DNA of 6,666 bases from Prevotellaceae bacterium (GTDB taxonomy: Bacteria > Bacteroidota > Bacteroidia > Bacteroidales > UBA932), in the NCBI GenBank assembly GCA_031259225.1, contig JAIRLT010000019.1:1-6666 (forward strand), given 5' to 3'. Below the pieces are notes generated by a model that ran no database searches, was not told the origin of the DNA, and saw only the letters and a program-made list of their open reading frames with translations. Position 1 is the first letter of the stretch. Each line of letters begins with the position of its first letter. Positions 1-6,500 of this stretch are shown here, one piece after another. Both the position numbers and the translations under genes were made by a program.

Positions 1-1
1 A

Positions 2-356
2 AATTTTAACTTTCCCGGTTAATTTTTGTTTTTATATCGCTAATAAAGAATAATATGTGTTTCCGTATTATTCTTTTATTTTTTTCCTAATCCTACGTAT
101 TTATTGGCTTTCCGGAGGGTGGATTAATTTTTTCATCCTCTAATTCATCCGCTCTAAAAATACCATAAATCATTTGTTATAAACCTTTTTTCTGTATTTT
201 AGTTTAATTTCTTCTCAAAAATTCGTGCCGAATTTCCTACCCAGATTTTGTACTTTTCTTTTTCCAGCACCTGCTAATAAGCTGACACTAATATTTTTTT
301 ATTGGTTATTTTTTTGCTCTTTGTTCACCGTAAATTTAACCGGGAAAGTTAAAATT
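2..356. repeat. 21-bp perfect inverted repeats bounding a 355-bp AT-rich segment (possible MITE-like element)
   Basis: Positions 2-22 are the exact reverse complement of 336-356 over 21 bases. After one mismatch (23/335) three more pairs match. The arms contain the core AACCGGGAAAG (338-348, and inverted at 10-20). The enclosed 313 nt is AT-rich with no long ORF. This resembles a small non-autonomous element with terminal inverted repeats, but only one base is visible outside the left arm, so a target-site duplication cannot be tested. Paired regulator sites or a long-range RNA stem are alternatives. The repeat is certain; its nature is not. Confidence 0.85.
45..85 (+). terminator. Intrinsic-terminator-shaped hairpin with T tail, plus strand
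   Basis: AAAGAATAATA (45-55) pairs perfectly with TATTATTCTTT (66-76). A further U-G and G-C pair (56/65, 57/64) leave a six-base loop (58-63). On the plus strand a T-rich tail, TATTTTTTT, follows at 77-85. On the minus strand the sequence after the stem (ATTAGCG) has no T run, so it is directional. The stem is very AT-rich and thus weak. If functional it would end a rightward transcript entering from beyond the left edge, converging on the SusCD operon. Confidence 0.45.
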
Positions 357-390
357 GTGTTTTTAATGTTCCATTAATATAATTTTAAGA

Positions 391-423
391 CAAAGGTAAA
401 GGTAAAAAATGATACATTGCAAA
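391..423 (-). promoter_or_regulatory. Bacteroidota-type promoter (TTTG-N21-TACCTTTG) firing leftward
   Basis: On the minus strand TTTG (423-420) is followed after 21 nt by TACCTTTG (398-391), an exact fit to the Bacteroidota primary-sigma consensus TTTG / TAnnTTTG at close to the expected spacing. Transcription would begin near 385 and run left, away from the operon, through both arms of the 2-356 inverted repeat. No credible ORF lies in that path inside the window. The product could be a leader of a gene left of position 1 or a non-coding RNA. A chance match in AT-rich DNA is possible. Confidence 0.45.
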
Positions 424-616
424 TACTTTGTTATCAATTATTGATATTTTCCAGCATATTTGCAAAAGGAAGAAGAAATATTTTGAAGAAACGGGCAAAA
501 TCATCATTAAAATACTAGATTGCAAAAATTTGTATAATTACAATTATCATCCGGAACAGGGAGGCAAAGAAGAAAAAACAGGGAAGAATTACCCGCATTT
601 AACATTTTCCTAAAGA

Positions 617-641
617 AACCGGGAAAGGTTCTTTCCCTGTT
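617..641. repeat. Close inverted pair of the AACCGGGAAAG motif forming a short hairpin
   Basis: AACCGGGAAAG (617-627), GTT, then CTTTCCCTGTT (631-641) make a stem of seven perfect pairs, one mismatch and three more pairs around a three-base loop. The left half is identical to the 11-base core of the 2-22/336-356 repeats, and the right half differs by one base. The minus-strand tail (TCTTTAGG) is only weakly T-rich, so terminator function is doubtful. A dyad binding site or repeat-derived hairpin is as likely. Confidence 0.6.
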
Positions 642-657
642 CTGGCAGGCAAATGGA

Positions 658-713
658 ACCTGTAAATACTGCCATATCAGCGGATAATGATAGGTATTTT
701 TTTACTTACAGGT
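658..713. repeat. Nested imperfect hairpin, about 56 nt
   Basis: ACCTGTAA (658-665) is the exact reverse complement of TTACAGGT (706-713). Inside, TATCA (675-679) pairs with TGATA (688-692) around the loop GCGGATAA, and with A674 bulged the stem extends through C673-G693, C672-G694, G671-T695 and T670-A696. The two stems are joined by an A/T-rich internal loop with a seven-base T run (697-703). It may be a structured RNA end, a cruciform or a protein-binding dyad; no known family is recognised. Confidence 0.45.
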
Positions 714-736
714 AAAACAACGGGAAAAATATTAAT

Positions 737-767
737 ATAGTATTATTTTAGGATAATAAAATACTAT
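737..767. repeat. AT-rich inverted repeat ATAGTATT / AATACTAT
   Basis: Eight bases at 737-744 are the reverse complement of 760-767, with a 15-nt spacer that can itself form TATTAT/ATAATA (741-746/753-758). On the minus strand the following sequence is AT-rich (ATTAATATTTTT), so it could help end leftward transcripts. The pairing is weak and such matches arise easily in DNA of this composition. Confidence 0.3.
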
Positions 768-770
768 TTA

Positions 771-784
771 GTCATAAGTCATAA
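771..784. repeat. Two tandem copies of GTCATAA
   Basis: GTCATAA at 771-777 is repeated exactly at 778-784. It is a very short direct repeat next to the AT-rich inverted repeat; it has no obvious function and could be a slippage product. Confidence 0.4.
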
Positions 785-844
785 ACTGCGGCAAGCACGG
801 AGTAGCGCTCTTAACTATCCTTAGTTCTTAGCTTTATCTGCGAC

Positions 845-876
845 GCTCTGTGTAATTTGTTATCATTACACAGAGC
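845..876 (-). terminator. Strong hairpin downstream of the operon, candidate transcript 3' end
   Basis: GCTCTGTGTAAT (845-856) pairs perfectly over 12 bases with ATTACACAGAGC (865-876) around an eight-base loop, and after one mismatch two more pairs (842-843/878-879) form. It begins 42 nt past the stop codon of the last operon gene, where a minus-strand transcript end is expected. No T run follows on the minus strand (GTCGCAGATAAAG), so it is not a textbook intrinsic terminator. It could stabilise or process the mRNA 3' end, or be a repeat-derived palindrome. Confidence 0.5.
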
Positions 877-907
877 ATCACGGAGATTTTCACAGTGTTA
901 CACAGAA
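846..907. repeat. CACAGAG-type short repeats at about 10-bp spacing
   Basis: CACAGAG (869-875), CACGGAG (879-885), CACAGTG (891-897) and CACAGAA (901-907) start 10, 12 and 10 bases apart. An inverted copy, CTCTGTG (846-852), forms the other arm of the adjacent hairpin. The first and last copies share a longer TTACACAGA. Degenerate CACAGAG/CTCTGTG runs of this sort are, from memory, common between genes in many environmental bacteria, but I cannot search for a family match here. The array ends 11 bases before the lipoprotein gene's stop codon. Confidence 0.6.
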
Positions 908-918
908 AATTCTGCGAT

Positions 919-1791
919 TTAAGGCACAGCGGTGAAGACGTAGTAATAGCCCCAAAAACTGGCATTGGCATGTAATACCATATGTACATCATCCAGGTAG
1001 CATATCGTGAATGTGTTGGTTGGCAACGGACCAAGCGCTCCAAAAAACAGACCACTAAGAACATCATAAGGATACAGCACATTAGTATTTACAAACGTAA
1101 TCGTTCCCAAAGAGCCGGAAATAGTGGTAGGACCTAATTCAAGAATTACTGTGCCGCTTTCTATTTCCGTACTTGCTGGAGTGTATTTTGTTATTGTAGT
1201 TCCGTTCAGCGCAAATTTCATTTTTGCGCCGGCGCCTTCGTTGGGGTCAAAAGGAGCTGTTTGGAATGCAAAGAACGCTGCAAAATCGGTAATACTTGTA
1301 GGCTCCGCAGGTGCGAGAATAATCGGACCTACATCAATGCCGTCAATAGCTTCCGTTCCCGGTACCACCCAGTCAGTATTCCATGTCCATTCTTTAGTGC
1401 CGGAATTGCCGAATATATAACTCCATTCCGGCTCTTCCATTACTTCTACCGTAATGGGCGGAAATGTTTTGGTTAACATTTTTCCGTCCGCAGCCCTTGC
1501 CGTAAGCGTAACTGTTTGTTGACCGGGTTTCGAGAGCGACATGGAGCCGTTATTCCGGATAAACGGTTTGCCGCCGTCCGATGACCATTGGCATAATACA
1601 GGACTTTTACACTCCACGAGAAGTTTATTACTTACCTTTCCATCTTTCAGGACAGGCGTTATGGTAGCGTCAATTTGCGACGCATCGGTGATAAGTTCGC
1701 CCACACCCGTTTCGTTCACGAGGGGCTCACAGCCGGCAAACAATATAGCCGTACTCAATATAATTAAAAAAGTCAATATCTTTTTCATCAT
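919..1791 (-). CDS. PKD-like domain surface lipoprotein, putative glycan-binding protein of the SusCD operon
   Basis: This 290-residue protein has a lipoprotein signal peptide (basic MMKK, hydrophobic core, lipobox LFAGC with Cys21). A tandem ATG (1791 and 1788) leaves the start uncertain by one residue. Residues about 33-118 look like a PKD/Ig-like beta-sandwich ending in KPGQQTVTLTARAADGK and TVEV. Cys61 and Cys67 could form a disulfide. After an acidic hinge (EEPEW), residues about 122-290 form a second beta-rich domain, aromatic at its start (W123, W135, W137, W141) and end (F279, W280, Y282-Y284), with GAGAKMKFAL, GTVILEL and CYLDDVHMVL strands. I recall this layout from Bacteroidota lipoproteins encoded after susD genes. 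By position it would act as a SusE/SGBP-like surface ligand binder, which is an inference. It lies 36 nt after the SusD gene and ends the operon. No catalytic motif is visible. Confidence 0.85.
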   Translation of the reverse strand: MMKKILTFLIILSTAILFAGCEPLVNETGVGELITDASQIDATITPVLKDGKVSNKLLVECKSPVLCQWSSDGGKPFIRNNGSMSLSKPGQQTVTLTARAADGKMLTKTFPPITVEVMEEPEWSYIFGNSGTKEWTWNTDWVVPGTEAIDGIDVGPIILAPAEPTSITDFAAFFAFQTAPFDPNEGAGAKMKFALNGTTITKYTPASTEIESGTVILELGPTTISGSLGTITFVNTNVLYPYDVLSGLFFGALGPLPTNTFTICYLDDVHMVLHANASFWGYYYVFTAVP

Positions 1792-1827
1792 CTTTAATTT
1801 TTATAGATTAGCAATATTTAATATTTT

Positions 1828-3516
1828 TTACCATCCGGCATATAGCGCCGAATTATCCCACCCGTCATTTTGTTTGTACAAGCCGTCGGATAAAATAATC
1901 TGGTCGTTAGGAATAGCGAAAAATCCACGCGTGGCGTCGTAGCGTTGCTGGTAAGCTGTGCCGTCTTTATTTACATCCGCTACGCCTTTGTTGTAAACAG
2001 GCAATTTGTCTTGTCGTGCAAGGGCGGCTTTGGCATAAGTAGCGCCCCAGCGGCGCATGTCGTTCCAGCGTACGCCTTCAAATGCCAGTTCAAAGCGGCG
2101 TTCCCTTTGAATGTTTTCCAGTGAATAAGCAACCGGTGGCAATCCGGCACGCGCGCGCACAAGGTTCATGCCGGTAGCCTCTTCTTTCAATTCCGATTGC
2201 ATAAGCAACACATCAGCAAAGCGGATGAGTATCTGGTCATGCACAAGGGCATAATCCCATTGGGTGGGAGTAAAGCCATACATTAACTGGTCAAAGGGGT
2301 CGCTGAGCGTTGTACCGTCCGCTGTACCTACAATAGAGCCTTTTTTGTAGAAATAGCGCGTATCTTGTACCCAACCGTCGCGGTTGGCGGCATCCACTCC
2401 CGGAATTTCAGCAGCTATATCGCAAATGGACGCCCGCTTGCGGATGTCCGCATCATCCCAGTCGTTCCACAAATTGGTGGCTACCGGACCGGCGCCCCAA
2501 CCGTTTCCAAAAGGAAATGCCGCTGTATTACCCTGTGTGTTGCGTAACCCGCAAAATACAAAATAGCGGTTGCAGGCATATCCGGCATTTTTGTTAAATT
2601 TAATAGCCAGCATTGACTCGGGATTGACGGCATTGTCGTCTTCTACCCATTTCAACCCTTGTCCTTTGGTATAATCATAGTATTCCACCGTATATTTATT
2701 GGTGTATGACCACAAGTTACGGTAATCCGACATTACTAATGAATATCCCGAATTATTTATACAATCATCAATCCAGTTTATCACCATTTGTTTGGTAACC
2801 GCACCGCCATCGGGCAGCGCCACTTCGGTTTTGCCGTAGAAGCCGGTGTAGAATAGGAACGCACGCGCCATCATCGCCTCTGCCACGTATTTATCAACAT
2901 GTCCCGCTTCCGCATCGGGCGTTTTTTGATCGGGCATGAGTTCAATGGCTGTTTTGAGGTCGGCAATAATTTGTCCCCATGTTTCATCAGGCGACGCCTG
3001 CGGCAATGGCTCCGGTTTAGTGGTCAAATGCAGGGGCACATTTTCAAACATCGACGCTAGTTCATAATAATAAAACGCCCGCAGGAAATAGGCTTCCCCT
3101 AACATTTTTTGTTTTTTCGCTTCGGGCATTTCACATTTATCCAAATTTTCAATGGCGCTATTGGCGCGGTTAATGCCCGTATAACGAACACTCCAAAAAG
3201 CACTGTATTGATCAACTCTGGATTGCATAATAAGGTCCATAGCTTGCAGTTCGCGGTCATTACTGCCGCCACCACCCAAACGGTCGTCCGAAGCCAATTC
3301 CGAAGCCATAAAAAATGATCCTTGTACAATGCCATCCATTACGCCTGATTGCAGGTTATTATAAATGCCCGCTATCATTTGTTCGGCGTCGGTTTCCGTG
3401 AGGGGAAAGTTACCGGTATTTTTTTGCGTAAAGTTTTCTGTATCCAAAAAGTCCTCACAGGACGCCACAGGAAACATTAACGCAGCAATTAGAAAATATT
3501 TAACTATCTTTTTCAT
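1828..3516 (-). CDS. SusD/RagB-family surface nutrient-binding lipoprotein
   Basis: This is the lid-like ligand-binding partner of the SusC channel, anchored on the outer leaflet of the outer membrane. The ATG at 3516 is chosen because it starts a lipoprotein signal peptide (MKKIVKYFLIAALMFPVASC) with lipobox VASC and acylated Cys20. The frame can be opened to a TTG at 3540, abutting the SusC stop, but that adds eight polar residues in front. The 24-nt gap is A-rich and lacks a Shine-Dalgarno motif, as is usual in Bacteroidota. The protein is 562 residues, normal for the family. Family hallmarks are EAYFLRAFYYYELA (141-154) in the TPR-like region, FADVLLMQSE (433-442), NLVRARAGLP (451-460), ERRFELAFEGVRWNDMRRWG (472-491) and FFAIPNDQI (532-540). 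The usual C-terminal QNPGY is QNDGW here. The order and spacing to the SusC gene indicate co-transcription. The ligand cannot be deduced. Confidence 0.97.
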   Translation of the reverse strand: MKKIVKYFLIAALMFPVASCEDFLDTENFTQKNTGNFPLTETDAEQMIAGIYNNLQSGVMDGIVQGSFFMASELASDDRLGGGGSNDRELQAMDLIMQSRVDQYSAFWSVRYTGINRANSAIENLDKCEMPEAKKQKMLGEAYFLRAFYYYELASMFENVPLHLTTKPEPLPQASPDETWGQIIADLKTAIELMPDQKTPDAEAGHVDKYVAEAMMARAFLFYTGFYGKTEVALPDGGAVTKQMVINWIDDCINNSGYSLVMSDYRNLWSYTNKYTVEYYDYTKGQGLKWVEDDNAVNPESMLAIKFNKNAGYACNRYFVFCGLRNTQGNTAAFPFGNGWGAGPVATNLWNDWDDADIRKRASICDIAAEIPGVDAANRDGWVQDTRYFYKKGSIVGTADGTTLSDPFDQLMYGFTPTQWDYALVHDQILIRFADVLLMQSELKEEATGMNLVRARAGLPPVAYSLENIQRERRFELAFEGVRWNDMRRWGATYAKAALARQDKLPVYNKGVADVNKDGTAYQQRYDATRGFFAIPNDQIILSDGLYKQNDGWDNSALYAGW

Positions 3517-3540
3517 ATTTATATTTTTTTCGGTTAACAA

Positions 3541-6500
3541 TTAAAATTTAATGTTTACTCCTACCAGCCAAGTGCGGGGATTGGGATAGTATCCAATATC
3601 TATACCCTGTACCCAGTCCACGCCCGGAGAATAACCTACTTCGGGATCCATACCACTGTAGCCGGTAAAAGTATAAAGGTTTTGTGCCGTAACATAGAGG
3701 CGCAGTTGCCCGAAAGGCAGGCGCGGGAACAAGGTCTTGAAATCGTAGCCCAACGTAATGTTTGACAATTTCAAGTAGTCGCCGTCTTCAATATAGATGT
3801 CCGACACTTTACCGAAATTCACAGTAGTAGCGTCGGTCAGGCGCGGCATCCTATTGGAAGTGCCTTCGCCATACCAGCGGTTATATACGTCGGCAGTATA
3901 ATTTTCAGTAGGCACGTCATTTTTCCGGTACGACTTGGCTATTTCCTGCCCGAAACCGCCGTAAGCCGACACACCAAAGTCAAAACCCTTATAATTTAGC
4001 GATAGGTTTATGCCCAATGTGATATCGGGATGCGGGTCGCCAATCATGGTTTTGTCGTCTTCGTTAATTTTTCCGTCGGGTTGCAAGTCGGAGAATTTCA
4101 AGTCGCCCGGCACAGGGTTTTCCTGCATAAATCCTTTTCCTGCGGCGCGCCATGCGTCAATCTCAGCCTGGTTCTGGAACACGCCGTCGGTTTTGTAACC
4201 GTAGAAATAACCAATGGGGAAACCTACCTGTGTACGGTACATTTCGTCAGCGCCCTGAAAGAGCGCGCCATACCCATGTATAATACCTTCGCTGTTAGCA
4301 ATACGGAGTACTTCATTCCGGTTATAGGCAAGGTTTACGCCCAGGCTGTATTGAAAGTCCTGTACATTGTCGCGCCAGTTCAAAGCCAATTCCACGCCAC
4401 GGTTTTGAACATCCCCGCCGTTGATTTGCGGAGCGCCGCTACCATAAGCGGCTAAAACAGGCGCGGTAATCAGCCAATCTTTGGTGGTCTTCTGGTAGTA
4501 GTCAAATGCCACACTCAAGCGCGAACGGAGGAAACGGGCGTCAAAGCCCAAATCCAACTGTTCCGAAGTTTCCCATGACAAGTCAGGATTGGATAACTTA
4601 TCGGCATAACCGCCGGGAGTAAGATTGTTTACACCACCAAAAGAATAGCCGCCGTAGGTGGATATAGTTACAGTAGCCAAATAGGCAAAAGGAGTCACGC
4701 TGGCGTTACCGTTTTGTCCCCAACTGCCGCGCAGTTTAAAGAAATCCATCCACGAGGTAACGCCTTCCATGAATTTTTCATTGGTCAGCACCCAGCCGGC
4801 AGAAACAGAGGGAAAGTAGCCCCAGCGGTGTCCGCGGGCGAAGTTCGACGAACCGTCGGCGCGCATTACCAATGAGAGCATGTAAGTTTCCTTGTAATCG
4901 TAGTTGACACGCCCGAAGAACGACAGCAACCGCCCTTCTCCCCATGGCGAGCCGGACACGGTATAATTATTTACATCACCTGTATTATTGGAAACCCACG
5001 CATGTTCAAAATCATCGAACGTTAAGCCTTTTACGCCCGCGCCCCAACTTTCGCCAAAGCCGGATTTTTCCAGCGATTGCCCCAGCAAAACATCTACATG
5101 ATGTTCACTTAAAGCAAACTTATAGTTCAACGTATTTTCCCATGTGTAGTTAAAACCCATCCCGCCGTTTTGGTCTACTTGAGCGACGTCTTTTTGATTG
5201 ATGCTCGTAAGCGCATATATGGGTGTAAACTGACGGTAAGAGTTGGCGCTAAACATATAGCCGAACTGCGAGCGGAAAACCAAATTCCGGATAGGCTGAA
5301 TTTCTATATTTGCCGAAGCCATCATAAAGTGGTTTTTGGAAATATTGTTGCCTCGTTGATAGACCATATCCGCCACAGGATTGGCAAACTGGGAGTCGTA
5401 ATTGTTAAAGCCGGAATTTTCTTTATCGTCCAAGTCAAAATAATTGCCGTCGCTGCCATACAAAGGCATAATAGGAAGCCCGCGCAGCATATTGGAAATA
5501 TCGTTCCAGTATTGGTTGCCTATACCAATACCTATTTTGTTGTTGTAAGTATAAAAGAGTGTTTCGCCTATTTTCACAATATCAAGGTCTCTCTTTTTGA
5601 GAATAGTGTGATTGGAGTTAAGGCGTACGGTATAGCGGTCGAAATCCGATTGCACAGGTTTACCGAAAATACCTTCCTGCGAAGTATAAGAAAAACCAAG
5701 CGAAAAATTCGACCGGTTGCCACCACCCATAATGTTAATAGCATGGTTTTGCATGGGCGCATTGGCATTGCGGATTTCATCCAACCAGTTAGTGCCTGTC
5801 CACTCGCCCGACTGTATTTTTTCGTAAATGCCACCCTGCAATACACTTTGCCAGTTTTGTAACGGTCTGCCCATATTAAAATTCACTTCATCTATGATAT
5901 TCATATATTGCTTGGCGTCGAGCACGGCAGGCATTTTATAAACATTTTGCCACCCAATATAACCGTCGTAGTTCACATACAATTTTTCTGTTCCAAAGCG
6001 TCCCTGTTTGGTCGTAATGAGCACTACGCCGTTGGCAGCGCGGGCGCCATAAATAGCAGCCGAAGCAGCGTCTTTTAGCACGTCGATAGTTTCAATATCC
6101 GCCGGATTGAGATTGTCGATGCTGCCGCCGGCGACGCCGTCCACCACAAATAGCGGTCGATAGTTACCCGTCGTTCCTATACCGCGAATGCTGATTTTAA
6201 ATCCTTCGCCCGGTTGTCCCGAGTTCTGGAGGATGAATACGCCCGGTGTTTGGCTTTGCATAGCTGTAAGCGGGCTAACGGTACTCAGTTTTTGTAAGTC
6301 TTCGCCGCCCACTTGCACAGTAGCGCCGGTAACTAATTTTTTCTTCTGCACACCGTAACCCATTACCACCACTTCGTCCAGCGCTACCGTGTCGTCTCTT
6401 AAAGCGACGCTCACTTTCCCGTCGGAAGGAACAGTAATTTGCTGGGTAACTTTGCCGATAAATGAAAACACTAAAATATCGCCTGTTTTAGCGTTAATAG

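Larger units (their letters stand above)
1..918. other. Long AT-rich intergenic region with many repeats, no credible protein gene
   Basis: This stretch lies downstream of the operon's last stop codon and is visibly more AT-rich than the coding part. The longest open frame (428-613, plus strand, TTG start, 61 codons, Lys/Ile/Tyr-rich) lacks a leader or recognisable motif and is judged chance. The region holds an inverted-repeat pair, several hairpins, a promoter-like site and short motif families, described separately. It carries no tRNA- or rRNA-like sequence that I can recognise. Confidence 0.75.

Noticed and set aside
427..462. Plus-strand promoter TTTG (427-430) with CATATTTG (455-462)
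   Set aside because: The second box lacks the TA start of TAnnTTTG and the 24-nt gap is long, and no credible gene follows.
428..613. 61-codon plus-strand ORF in the intergenic region
   Set aside because: TTG start, no plausible promoter or leader, biased Lys/Ile/Tyr composition typical of chance frames in AT-rich DNA, no motif.
846..907. CRISPR array
   Set aside because: The units are only 7-9 bases, degenerate, and 10-12 bases apart, leaving no room for spacers.
834..1082. 82-codon minus-strand ORF overlapping the end of the lipoprotein gene
   Set aside because: It is a second frame of the same strand inside a supported gene, reading out through the downstream hairpin; no motif.
1541..1942. 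133-codon plus-strand ORF spanning the lipoprotein and SusD genes
   Set aside because: Antisense to two well-supported coding ends and the gap between them; no protein features.
3517..3540. TTG at 3540 as the start of the SusD gene
   Set aside because: It would add eight polar residues before a standard lipoprotein signal peptide; the ATG at 3516 gives the normal N-terminus.
4030..4455. 141-codon plus-strand ORF antisense to the transporter gene
   Set aside because: Shadow of the SusC barrel region with no recognisable motif.
5170..5862. 230-codon plus-strand ORF antisense to the transporter gene
   Set aside because: It lies wholly inside the well-supported SusC frame, has no domain features, and is a typical shadow of biased codon use.
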